Of a DNA stretch of 64,000 nt, positions 55,040 through 63,624 are shown piece by piece. The stretch covers positions 1-64,000 of the forward strand of contig NZ_RQHV01000002.1 in NCBI RefSeq assembly GCF_004771005.1, read 5' to 3'. Each line of letters opens with the position of its first letter. Within the stretch, counting starts at the first letter, position 1. A program made the position numbers and the translations under genes. This stretch comes from Leptospira ilyithenensis (GTDB lineage Bacteria; Spirochaetota; Leptospiria; Leptospirales; Leptospiraceae). The notes under the pieces are model-generated. The model saw nothing but the letters and a program-made list of their open reading frames with translations, did not search any database and had not been told where the DNA came from.

Positions 55040-56371
55040 CTAAAAAAAGGAAAGAAAACCAAATCGATTTTGCATACTTTTGAGATAAGAATCGTAAAGA
55101 GAAATCACCGGGAACGTTTCCCAATGATCGTTCACCTTTTTTGAAAGGAAATCAAGACTTCCATAGGGCTTAATCCGATCCAGCAATGACTTTTGAATCA
55201 GAATCGCATCGTCTCCCAATGGAACAAGTCCCGGAAGTCGCCCTCCCCTTTTGCCAAGAAGCGATTTTTGAATGAGCAATACGTCTTGTGGCCAAATCCC
55301 TGTTACATAAATAAAACTTTTTGGACTGAGCTCCTTAGTTTTATAAAATTTCGTTTTGGTTTCAGTAGTAAAATACAATGCATATGAAAATTCTTTTTGT
55401 AAATAAAGAGGATCCGATTTTAGAATCGCTGCTTGACCATATGCTTTTGTTAGGCTACTAATGCGAAGGCTCCAAGGTTCTTTTTCGGTTTTTATCAGGT
55501 CCCGATAAATGAAGAATATGGAAACTCCGATGAGTATGATTGTAATGACGGATGCGGTATAAGTATTCAGTTCCTTTTCCGTTTTCAAAAGGATATACCC
55601 TGCACTGATCACCAGCATCGGCAGGATAATCTGTTTGATTTCTCCGATCCACTGGGAAAACAAATAAGAGATGGATCCCTTTCCGAAAAAATCAAAATAA
55701 GAGATTAAGAATAAACTGATAAAGAAAAATCCCAGATACGACAAAAGAAAGATAAATGGAACATTTCTTTTTTTATAAAATACGGATGTTCTTTGTGCCT
55801 GCTTTTTCGCTCCTCTGATCGTACTGAAGATCACAAAAAAGGAAAATCCCAAATAGAACATGGTGAAACTGGAAAGGAAAGCAAGTAAGGTAAGCGTGGG
55901 AAATACGATCAAATCGAAGATCTTTTCAAATCGGAAAGTCAAAAATACCAACAAAATGAATACCAAACAAACCGTTTCCGGAAAATGCGCCGTGGGAAAC
56001 CCGTAAGAATAAGGCAGAAATCCGGCTAGAAAAGTGAATAGGTAATGATTGCGATTCCACGCATCCCTTCTGAGTAGAAGCAGGAACAAATGAAGGAATA
56101 GACTGTAAAACAGAGAAGCTAACGAAAGAAATGCGGGAATATAATTGAGACCCGTCATTTTTTTCCAAAATACCAAAATTAGAAACGGAAGAGGCTCCTG
56201 ACCTGAATAAAACCCACCTTCTTCCGTTAGGGCCCTTAAATTCGCCAAAAACTCCCAGTCTGTCTCCTCCAATGGAAAAGGACGGAACAGAGAGAAGATA
56301 GTGAATCCGATGGATAGAAACAAAACACTCAAAAGGAAGGGAAGTAGTTGGAAGGGTTTTGGTTCGCGCAT
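55040..56371 (-). CDS. multi-pass membrane protein, GT-C-like, unknown function
   Basis: The 443-residue protein has about ten membrane segments, an N-terminal loop with an acidic EETDWEFLANLRALTEEGG, and a soluble C-terminal part of some 130 residues. The layout is like that of GT-C glycosyltransferases, where an early loop with acidic residues is catalytic, but no diagnostic motif is clear. A start 12 codons upstream (MKGQGYF) is also possible; neither has a strong ribosome-binding site. It is divergent from the meaA operon, with a palindrome in the spacer. Confidence 0.65.
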   Translation of the reverse strand: MREPKPFQLLPFLLSVLFLSIGFTIFSLFRPFPLEETDWEFLANLRALTEEGGFYSGQEPLPFLILVFWKKMTGLNYIPAFLSLASLFYSLFLHLFLLLLRRDAWNRNHYLFTFLAGFLPYSYGFPTAHFPETVCLVFILLVFLTFRFEKIFDLIVFPTLTLLAFLSSFTMFYLGFSFFVIFSTIRGAKKQAQRTSVFYKKRNVPFIFLLSYLGFFFISLFLISYFDFFGKGSISYLFSQWIGEIKQIILPMLVISAGYILLKTEKELNTYTASVITIILIGVSIFFIYRDLIKTEKEPWSLRISSLTKAYGQAAILKSDPLYLQKEFSYALYFTTETKTKFYKTKELSPKSFIYVTGIWPQDVLLIQKSLLGKRGGRLPGLVPLGDDAILIQKSLLDRIKPYGSLDFLSKKVNDHWETFPVISLYDSYLKSMQNRFGFLSFF

Positions 56372-56419
56372 TATCAGATAGACAAGAAAATAGCCTTGTC
56401 CTTTCATAAATTTTAGGTG

Positions 56420-56439
56420 AAAATATTCCAGAATATTTT
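56420..56439. promoter_or_regulatory. perfect 20-bp palindrome upstream of meaA
   Basis: AAAATATTC and GAATATTTT flank CA without mismatch. It is centred about 46 bases before the meaA start, just upstream of a possible -10 hexamer TATACT (56444-56449), and lies between divergent genes. This position fits an operator or activator site. The binding protein cannot be named. Confidence 0.55.
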
Positions 56440-56475
56440 GATTTATACTTAGAATTTCAGTAAAAGAGGCACGAA

Positions 56476-58494
56476 ATGTCCACGGAGAAAAAAGATTATC
56501 TCCTCCATGATGAAAAAGGTCAGGCTAATCCTGACAAACCATGGATTTTTAGAACCTATGCAGGTCACACCAACGCCAAAGCCTCCAATGAGCTTTACCG
56601 AAAAAACCTATCCAAAGGACAGACTGGACTCTCGATCGCTTTTGACCTACCTACTCAATGTGGTTATAGTTCGGATCACCCTGTTTCCAAACCGGAAATC
56701 GGCAAAGTAGGAGTTCCTATCAATTCACTTGAGGATTTTAGAATCCTTTTCGATCAAATCCCCATTGAAGAAATGAACACTTCCATGACGATCAACGGAA
56801 CATCCATGTGGCTTCTGTCTCTCTATGTTGCTTTGGCCGAAGAGAGAGGAGTTCCATTAGAGAAATTGAATGGAACCACACAGAACGATTTGATCAAAGA
56901 ATACTTGGCGCGCGGTACCTATATCTATCCGCCGGGATCTTCCATGAAGATCATCGTGGATATGTATGAATACTCTCTTCATAATATTCCAAAATGGAAT
57001 CCTTCGAATATTTGTTCTTATCATTTACAAGAAGCAGGTGCCACACCTGTGCAGGAACTTTCCTTTGCATTGGCCACCGCCATTGCCGTATTGGATTCCA
57101 TCAAAGAAAGAAACTGTTTCACCGAAGAGGAATTCGAACAATGCGTAGGGAGGATTTCTTTCTTCGTAAACGCAGGGATCCGCTTTGTGGAAGAAATGTG
57201 CAAGATGCGCGCATTCTCAGAAATGTGGGAAGAGATCACAGTAGAACGTTATAAAGTTAAAAATAAAAAATACCGCGTCTTCCGTTACGGAGTTCAAGTC
57301 AACTCACTCGGGTTAACCGAAGAACAACCGGAGAACAACGCTTGGCGGATTTTGATCGAAGCAATCGGTGTAACCATTTCCAGAAAGGCGCGTTGCAGAG
57401 CATTGCAACTTCCTGCTTGGAACGAAGCACTTTCCCTACCCCGACCTTGGGACCAACAATGGTCTCTTCGTTTGCAACAAATCCTTGCGTATGAAACGGA
57501 TCTATTGGAATACCCGGATTTATTCGACGGTTCCAAAGTAGTTGAAGCAAAAGTAAACTCTCTCAAAGAACAAGCCAGACTTGAAATTCAAAAGATCCTG
57601 GATATGGGCGGAGCTCTTGTTGCCATCGAAAACGGCTACATGAAATCCCAATTAGTAAAATCCCAAACGGAAAGGCTTTCTAAAATCAATTCGAATGAAT
57701 TGATCATTGTAGGAAAGAACCGTTGGACTGAAGGAATCAAATCTCCTCTGATGACTGACGCAGACGGTGGTGTCTTTAAAGTAGATCCCAAATCAGCAGA
57801 ACAAACATTAGGTGTTCTTGCGGAAGCAAAAACAAGAAGGGATTCAGTACTTGCCGAAAAAACTTTGGAAGATTTGAAACAAGCCGCAAAAGACGGAAAA
57901 AATCTAATGCCTTATTCCGTAGCATGTGCGAAAGCTCTGGTAACTACAGGCGAATGGGCGGATGCCCTTCGGGAAGTTTACGGAGAATACAATCCTCCCA
58001 CAGGTGTGGAAGGCCAAAAACTTTTCTTATCGGAAGATAAAGTGGTGAATGTTCGTTCCAAAGTGGAAACATTTACCAAAACAAGAGGACATCGACCGAA
58101 AATCGTTGTGGGCAAACCGGGACTGGACGGGCATTCCAACGGTGCTGAAATGATCGCCGTATCTGCAAAACATGCAGGTTTTGATGTGATTTATTCGGGC
58201 ATCAGACTTTCTCCGGAAGACATCGTTCAATCTGCCGTCGAAGAAAACGCGGATGTGATAGGAATCTCGATTCTTTCCGGGTCTCATAAGGAGATCGTCC
58301 AACAGTTGTTTGATGAACTGGCCCATTATAAGGCGAAAATCCCCGTTGTGATCGGAGGAATTATACCGGAGTCGGACTTTGATGAACTAAGAGCAATGGG
58401 AATTAAGGAGATCTTTACACCTAAAGATTATGATTTAATGTCTATCATGAACAAAGTGATCGATATTATTTCTACTGAACCAGCTCTCGCTTAA
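56476..58494 (+). CDS. meaA: ethylmalonyl-CoA mutase-like B12 mutase (MeaA type)
   Basis: The 672-residue protein lacks the N-terminal arm of methylmalonyl-CoA mutases and starts directly with DKPWIFRTYAGHT, as MeaA/Ecm proteins do. It then follows the MeaA pattern throughout: QTGLSIAFDLPTQCGY, NTSMTINGTSMWLLSLY, GTTQNDLIKEYLARGTYIYPP, NPSNICSYHLQEAGATPVQELSFAL, and QVNSLGLTEEQPENN, ending in the B12 domain with GKPGLDGHSNGAEM, where His553 is the cobalt ligand, and VVIGGIIPESD. Characterised MeaA/Ecm converts ethylmalonyl-CoA to methylsuccinyl-CoA in the ethylmalonyl-CoA pathway. Identity is strong by family, substrate inferred. A PP2C gene starts 6 bases after its stop. Confidence 0.9.
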   Translation: MSTEKKDYLLHDEKGQANPDKPWIFRTYAGHTNAKASNELYRKNLSKGQTGLSIAFDLPTQCGYSSDHPVSKPEIGKVGVPINSLEDFRILFDQIPIEEMNTSMTINGTSMWLLSLYVALAEERGVPLEKLNGTTQNDLIKEYLARGTYIYPPGSSMKIIVDMYEYSLHNIPKWNPSNICSYHLQEAGATPVQELSFALATAIAVLDSIKERNCFTEEEFEQCVGRISFFVNAGIRFVEEMCKMRAFSEMWEEITVERYKVKNKKYRVFRYGVQVNSLGLTEEQPENNAWRILIEAIGVTISRKARCRALQLPAWNEALSLPRPWDQQWSLRLQQILAYETDLLEYPDLFDGSKVVEAKVNSLKEQARLEIQKILDMGGALVAIENGYMKSQLVKSQTERLSKINSNELIIVGKNRWTEGIKSPLMTDADGGVFKVDPKSAEQTLGVLAEAKTRRDSVLAEKTLEDLKQAAKDGKNLMPYSVACAKALVTTGEWADALREVYGEYNPPTGVEGQKLFLSEDKVVNVRSKVETFTKTRGHRPKIVVGKPGLDGHSNGAEMIAVSAKHAGFDVIYSGIRLSPEDIVQSAVEENADVIGISILSGSHKEIVQQLFDELAHYKAKIPVVIGGIIPESDFDELRAMGIKEIFTPKDYDLMSIMNKVIDIISTEPALA

Positions 58495-58500
58495 AACATC

Positions 58501-59652
58501 GTGAACCATAATGAGTTTAAAATTCTTGTGGTTGAGGACAACCTACTCAACCGCAAGATGATCACTCACATTCTCAAAAAAAATGATTACCAGGTAGATG
58601 AAGCGGATAACGGCAAGATCGCCCTGGAAAAAATAGACTCTTGGAAACCTGACTTAATACTACTCGACATCATTATGCCGGAAATGGACGGTTTGGAAGT
58701 TTTGCAAATCATCCGATCCAAACTCACACAAGTAGAACTTCCTGTTATTCTTGTCACTGCCATGCAAGATTCCGAGGATATAGTAAGAGGGTTGCAACTC
58801 GGAGCCAATGATTATTTACCCAAAAATTTTAATACGGAAGAACTCTTTGCAAGAGTGAATACCGCGCTCGAAATCAGAAGATACCACAACCTACTCAAAC
58901 AACGGAACAAAACAATTGAAAGGGAATTGGACATTGCAAGGCTGATCCAAAAAAAACTACTTCCAACAAACGAACCGTCTATTCCCGGTTATTTGATCCA
59001 TAGCACTTACGAGCCAGTTGACAAAGTAGGTGGGGATTATTACGACTTCAATGAAATGAAAGATTACTGCGATTTTTTTATGGCGGACGTTTCAGGGCAT
59101 GGAGTCCCCGGAGCATTTATAGCCTCCATCTTAAAGATGACAACACAGTATACAAACCAATTCAATTATAACCTTTCCGAAATTCTAAGAATCATGGATC
59201 AGGCCGTCGCCGAACGGGGAGCAAATGGAATGTTCGCTACCGCAGTCATTTTAAGACTTTATCCCGAGAAAGCATTGATTCGATATGCAAGTGCAGGCCA
59301 TCCTCCTATTTTAATTCACCGTCGTTCTAAGAACGAATTTATCGAACTAAGTACGAAAGGAGCCCCTCTCGGGATCAATTATGATTTCAAGAAAAAACCT
59401 TTTGAAGAAGGAGAATTCTCTCTTGTCAAAGGAGATAGAATCATTTTGTTTACGGATGGAATTACTGAAACGGAAAATGAAATAGGGATTCCCTATGAAA
59501 ACACAGAATGGAAAAAATTTTTGATTCATAATAGAGAAAACCCGTTGGTATCTCTTTCTTTGCAATTGATTGAGAGTCTGAAAAAATTCTCAAACAAAAA
59601 CAAATTTGAAGATGATATTACTTGGGTTGTGATAGATTACACGGGAACGTAA
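58501..59652 (+). CDS. response regulator with PP2C/SpoIIE-type phosphatase (RsbU-like)
   Basis: The 383-residue protein has a receiver domain (about 5-125, phospho-acceptor Asp56 in LLDIIMPEMDG, KNFNTEEL as end) joined by a coiled coil to a PPM-type phosphatase domain (about 170-380): VGGDYYDFNEM, MADVSGHGVPGAFI and LFTDGITETEN carry the metal aspartates. Such proteins dephosphorylate anti-sigma-antagonist or similar partners when phosphorylated by a kinase. No partner-switching gene is nearby. The GTG start lies 6 bases after meaA and the stop overlaps the GTPase start (TAATG). A signalling phosphatase in a B12-mutase operon is unusual. Confidence 0.93.
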   Translation: MNHNEFKILVVEDNLLNRKMITHILKKNDYQVDEADNGKIALEKIDSWKPDLILLDIIMPEMDGLEVLQIIRSKLTQVELPVILVTAMQDSEDIVRGLQLGANDYLPKNFNTEELFARVNTALEIRRYHNLLKQRNKTIERELDIARLIQKKLLPTNEPSIPGYLIHSTYEPVDKVGGDYYDFNEMKDYCDFFMADVSGHGVPGAFIASILKMTTQYTNQFNYNLSEILRIMDQAVAERGANGMFATAVILRLYPEKALIRYASAGHPPILIHRRSKNEFIELSTKGAPLGINYDFKKKPFEEGEFSLVKGDRIILFTDGITETENEIGIPYENTEWKKFLIHNRENPLVSLSLQLIESLKKFSNKNKFEDDITWVVIDYTGT

Positions 59653-60635
59653 TGGAAAAAGATTTATTAGAACTGATAGACTCCGCATATTTGGGGGAAA
59701 AATACCCGATCGCAAGGATCATTTCAAAAATCGAAACAAAGGAAAATTTAGAATTTAGGAAGCAGTTATTCTCCGAACTGACAATAAGAAACCAAGGAAA
59801 GGAAGAAGGGCTTACCATCGGAATTACAGGCACTCCCGGTGCAGGTAAATCTTCCCTACTCGGCGAGATTTGCAAAGATTTCCTTTCCGCAGCACCTAAT
59901 AAAAAAATGGCGATCGTAGCTATAGACCCGTCTTCCAATATCAGCGGTGGTTCGATTCTCGGAGACAGAACCAGAGTGGTGCTGCCCCGTAGGGAAAATC
60001 GAATTTATTTCAGGTCGCAGCCATCACAACTGGAATTAGGTGGTCTAAACCCGTATACCTATCATGTGATTCGTTTCTTGAGAAATATATTTGATTATGT
60101 CTTTGTGGAGACCGTAGGAATCGGACAAAATGAAATCGCAGTGTCTCTGATTTCGGACGTATCCTTTTTGGTTATGCAGCCATTAGGTGGTGACCAGGTT
60201 CAGTTTATGAAAAGCGGGATTATGGAAGTACCGGATGCATTTATCATCAATAAGTGCGATGAAGAATCTCTCGCCAATTCTAGTTATTATATGCTGCAAA
60301 CCACACTTGAGTTTATCAAAGATATACTTCCCGATCAGAACCTGCCTCCTATTTTCAAAACATCCGTTGTTAAGCGTACAGGGGTGAAGGAATTGCTTTC
60401 CTTTATTTTAAGTTATACTAAAAGAAAAGATAAAAACTACGAAATGAAAACACAATTGAAAAAATGGCTCATTGCCGAATTCGGACATTGGGGGCTTCGC
60501 GTTTGGAATGAAGCAAACAAATCTCCCAACCAAACCATTCGTTTGGGGAATATTTTGGAAAAAGCACAATCGAAGATTTTATATGAGGAAGAAGAAGATA
60601 AAATCTTACAACTGGTGCAAAGTCATATTAAATAA
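59652..60635 (+). CDS. MeaB-type G protein, partner of the MeaA-like mutase
   Basis: The 327-residue GTPase has Walker A GTPGAGKS at 60-67, the base AIDPSSNISGGSILGDRTRV, the switch/Walker B-like FVETVGIGQNEI, and the NKxD motif as NKCD. The order is that of MeaB/MMAA proteins. It is more divergent than the mutB-linked MeaB at 11.2 kb and lacks the 40-residue N-terminal lead. As it sits in the meaA operon, overlapping the phosphatase gene by one base, it is probably the G protein of the MeaA-like mutase, inserting or repairing its cofactor. It ends 8 bases into the convergent thioesterase gene. Confidence 0.9.
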   Translation: MEKDLLELIDSAYLGEKYPIARIISKIETKENLEFRKQLFSELTIRNQGKEEGLTIGITGTPGAGKSSLLGEICKDFLSAAPNKKMAIVAIDPSSNISGGSILGDRTRVVLPRRENRIYFRSQPSQLELGGLNPYTYHVIRFLRNIFDYVFVETVGIGQNEIAVSLISDVSFLVMQPLGGDQVQFMKSGIMEVPDAFIINKCDEESLANSSYYMLQTTLEFIKDILPDQNLPPIFKTSVVKRTGVKELLSFILSYTKRKDKNYEMKTQLKKWLIAEFGHWGLRVWNEANKSPNQTIRLGNILEKAQSKILYEEEEDKILQLVQSHIK

Positions 60636-61050
60636 ATCTTTTTAAAAAACCAGCGGGGACCTCGGCAGGTTTCCTATGTTCATAATCGAAAAAAACAATT
60701 CCAGTTTTGGCACAAGCGATTTCTTTTTCGTCCCCTACTCTTATGATTCGATAATAGATATCACAGCCTTTTTTGGTAAATTCCGTTACGGACAAATCGA
60801 AACGCAAAATATCACGAAAGAATGCTTCGTTCGAATAAGTAATCACCACATCAGCAACTACGATTCCTTTGCCTTCCACATCCAATTCTCCCCAACCGTT
60901 ATCATGAAAGAGAAGAGCTCTCGATTCATGGACAAGGGAAAGAATTGCATCATGAGCAAGATGTCCAGCAAAATTAATATCTCCGATCCGAATGTTGATG
61001 ATCGTGGAAAAATGCCAAGCTTCGGGAAGATCTAATTTAACCCGCGCCAC
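60628..61050 (-). CDS. 4HBT-fold acyl-CoA thioesterase
   Basis: The 140-residue protein has a hot-dog fold pattern: RIGDINFAGHLAHDAILSLVHESR near the N-terminus (the Asp-...-Gly-His-Leu block of the 4HBT family), then VVADVVITYSNEAFFRDIL and a long C-terminal strand-helix (CDIYYRIIRVGDEKEIACAKTGIVFFD). It should hydrolyse an acyl-CoA. It starts with GTG directly after the stop of glpD, so it is the last gene of the leftward lipid operon. A second, TetR-controlled 4HBT gene lies near 22 kb. Confidence 0.85.
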   Translation of the reverse strand: MARVKLDLPEAWHFSTIINIRIGDINFAGHLAHDAILSLVHESRALLFHDNGWGELDVEGKGIVVADVVITYSNEAFFRDILRFDLSVTEFTKKGCDIYYRIIRVGDEKEIACAKTGIVFFDYEHRKPAEVPAGFLKRFI

Positions 61051-62691
61051 TTAGCCTTTTGCCCAAATATATCTTTGAGCCACAAGTTTTGCTTCCAATG
61101 CGGTCCTCTTCTTATCCCAAGACAGTTGTTTGGCGATTCGAGCGAGCAGCAATAGATTGTCTTTTGGATCCAGTGCGCCTACTGTACCTACTCCTGATCT
61201 CCTGAAGTAAAAATCCGTAGCGGACACAATGTCATCATTTTCCAGAATATGGAATATTTCTTCTTCAAAGATCCACTCCCCGTTGGATAATTGGAAATTG
61301 GCACCGGACTTATTTTGTAAAATTTTAAAAGCCAATGAGCCGTAACGATTGGCAATCTGTTCAATCTTCAATCCGTCCGCCTTAGTAAATTTTTTTTCCA
61401 ATGCGGATGTAAGTGTTTTCAAATTATCGTAATGCCCACCAAGCAACGGTTCCAAATGAGTGGAACATGGTCTGACCATATTTGGCAGATATTCGGCGAT
61501 CTGATCGACTAACGATTCGGCTACGGAACGACTAGTGGTATATTTACCACCTAAAGCCGAAAAGAAACCGGGAAATCCTTCTCCTGCATAATGCATGATT
61601 TCCGATTTTCTCGAGGCGGAATAGGTTTCTGATTTTTCAGTAGGATCTTCCACAAGCGGCCGAAGTCCTCCGTAATAATAATCGACATCTTTCAGAGTCA
61701 ATGTGGAAAATCCGAAACTACGGTTCACTTCCTCAAGTAAATCAAGGATTTCGGATTCTTTCACGGTAAACCTGTTCGGATCTTCCTCGTATTTCGTATC
61801 CGTAGTCCCTATAATAGTTTTATTCCTCCAAGGAATTACAAATAGATGTGATCCGTCTTTCTTTTGTAAGATGATACATTCTTTACTACAGATATTTCGG
61901 ACAACAGCATGAATCCCTTTGGATCGGACTAATTTTTTTTCTTGAGTAACACCTGCAATGGATTCTATTAAATCCGCCCAAGGGCCGGCGCTATTAACTA
62001 CAGTCTTGCAAAGAATCGTTTTTTCTTTACCCGTTACTTTATCATGAACTCCGATGATATAACCAGCTTTGTTTTGTTTTCTGATAAATTTCACTTCCGC
62101 ATAATTAAAAGCCTGTCCGCCGCGTTCTTTGGCGGAAGAAATGAATTCGGAAGTGTGTCTTTCGGGATTTATATTCGCATAATCATAGTATTGATAAGAA
62201 CCGATCAATCTTTCTCTGTTTGCGGATGGAGTTTTATAAATAGTTTCAGCAAGAGAATTCCAGTGGTATCTGGGAATAAACCGGTCATGACTGATATCGG
62301 AATTTCTATCATAAGAAAGCAAATTGTACAATTCCATACCCGCTTTTAGAATATAACGCGCTGTATGAGAATAAAGCGGAACAATAAATCCTAAAGTACG
62401 GACGGCATGCGGAGAAATCTTTGCAAGAATTCTCCTCTCTCTTAAAGATTCCCGAACCAAACCGAATTCCAGATTTTTTAAATAGCGGAGTCCTCCATGA
62501 ATCAACTTGGAAGTAGCTTGCGTGGTACCGGACGCATAATCGTTTTTTTCGAGTAATAAAACTTTATAGCCTCTTAAGCTGGCATCCCAGAGAACATTGG
62601 CTCCTGTAATGCCGCCCCCGATAATGACGATATCATACTCTTCATCGCCAAGGACATCCGGCCGATTTTTTCTGGAGTTTACATTAACCAA
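61051..62691 (-). CDS. glpD: aerobic glycerol-3-phosphate dehydrogenase
   Basis: The 546-residue flavoprotein starts with the FAD-binding motif DIVIIGGGITGANVLWDASLRG and carries the GlpD block YASGTTQATSKLIHGGLRYL. The C-terminal domain has the family's helical end (ADGLKIEQIANRYGS). It oxidises glycerol-3-phosphate to dihydroxyacetone phosphate at the inner membrane face and passes electrons to quinone. It is 9 bases from the diacylglycerol-kinase gene and is followed without gap by the thioesterase gene. Confidence 0.96.
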   Translation of the reverse strand: MVNVNSRKNRPDVLGDEEYDIVIIGGGITGANVLWDASLRGYKVLLLEKNDYASGTTQATSKLIHGGLRYLKNLEFGLVRESLRERRILAKISPHAVRTLGFIVPLYSHTARYILKAGMELYNLLSYDRNSDISHDRFIPRYHWNSLAETIYKTPSANRERLIGSYQYYDYANINPERHTSEFISSAKERGGQAFNYAEVKFIRKQNKAGYIIGVHDKVTGKEKTILCKTVVNSAGPWADLIESIAGVTQEKKLVRSKGIHAVVRNICSKECIILQKKDGSHLFVIPWRNKTIIGTTDTKYEEDPNRFTVKESEILDLLEEVNRSFGFSTLTLKDVDYYYGGLRPLVEDPTEKSETYSASRKSEIMHYAGEGFPGFFSALGGKYTTSRSVAESLVDQIAEYLPNMVRPCSTHLEPLLGGHYDNLKTLTSALEKKFTKADGLKIEQIANRYGSLAFKILQNKSGANFQLSNGEWIFEEEIFHILENDDIVSATDFYFRRSGVGTVGALDPKDNLLLLARIAKQLSWDKKRTALEAKLVAQRYIWAKG

Positions 62692-62700
62692 CGATTTTAC

Positions 62701-63624
62701 CTAACATTTAACAGAGATTATAGACGGAATGATTCTGAAGCTCACGGGCAATTGACCCATATTTTCACCATCCACATCAATGAAAATATCCTCTTCGGAG
62801 CTCGCTTCCAAGCTGGAAGCTGTTTTAGAAATTATTTTCGGCTGTCCTTCTGCTTGGCCTTTGTAGAGTTTGCCGAATTTAGCCAGAGTTTCCAAACGAC
62901 CGATGTCTTCGATAATGAGAAGGTCGAACAAACCATCATCTAACTTTGCCTTAGGTGCAAACCACATCCCACCTCCTGCGTATTCTCCGTTCGCACAAAC
63001 GATGATCCTACTTGTACAATCAATAGTCTCTTTATTGTTGATTTTAAGATGTACTTTTTTGTTTTTATATGTAAGAAGGCAGACCAGAGTATATAGGAAA
63101 AAAACTCCCTTACCTCCGATAAAATTGGCAAGTTTGGAACGATTGACCCGGTAAACAACTTCTCCACCCATTCCGAAATCGGCAAGGTTAATACTCATAT
63201 ACTTTCCGGTAGACTTGTCTTCCTTGGTATAGATGGTCTCAATCACATCTATCTTTCTAACTTTACCGTTTAATATCTGTTTGAGCGCCTCTTCCGGTTT
63301 TTTATTCACACGGAGTGATTTGATAAAATCATTTCCTCTACCCGCAGGGATCGGACTGAAAACGGCATCTTTGGAAATCAATTTTCCATTTTCAAAAAAT
63401 CCGTTTACAATATTGGAAAGGGTTCCGTCCCCCCCAATTCCCACGATCCATTTCTGTCCTGCTTTGATCGATTTGGTGGCAATTTGACCTGCAGTTAAAG
63501 ATGAAGTTGTCTCTTCGAAATCGTATTCAATCTTTTGTTTGTCCAATTCCAACTTAATTTTTTTCCAAACCTTTCCAGATATACCGCCGCCGGAAACAGG
63601 ATTCAAGATGATCTTCATTTTCAT
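62701..63624 (-). CDS. diacylglycerol-kinase-family (YegS/BmrU-like) lipid kinase
   Basis: The 307-residue protein has the DAGK catalytic pattern: KIILNPVSGGGISGK near the N-terminus, IVGIGGDGTLSNIVNGFF (the GGDGT nucleotide-binding loop), and FSPIPAGRGNDFIKSL (the GTGNDFA-type motif). The C-terminal part includes NGEYAGGGMWFAPKAKLDDGLFDLLII. It phosphorylates a lipid such as diacylglycerol in membrane lipid turnover. Its ATG overlaps the stop of the upstream TetR gene (ATGA); a second ATG two codons later is possible. It belongs to the operon TetR, lipid kinase, glpD, thioesterase. Confidence 0.94.
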   Translation of the reverse strand: MKMKIILNPVSGGGISGKVWKKIKLELDKQKIEYDFEETTSSLTAGQIATKSIKAGQKWIVGIGGDGTLSNIVNGFFENGKLISKDAVFSPIPAGRGNDFIKSLRVNKKPEEALKQILNGKVRKIDVIETIYTKEDKSTGKYMSINLADFGMGGEVVYRVNRSKLANFIGGKGVFFLYTLVCLLTYKNKKVHLKINNKETIDCTSRIIVCANGEYAGGGMWFAPKAKLDDGLFDLLIIEDIGRLETLAKFGKLYKGQAEGQPKIISKTASSLEASSEEDIFIDVDGENMGQLPVSFRIIPSIISVKC

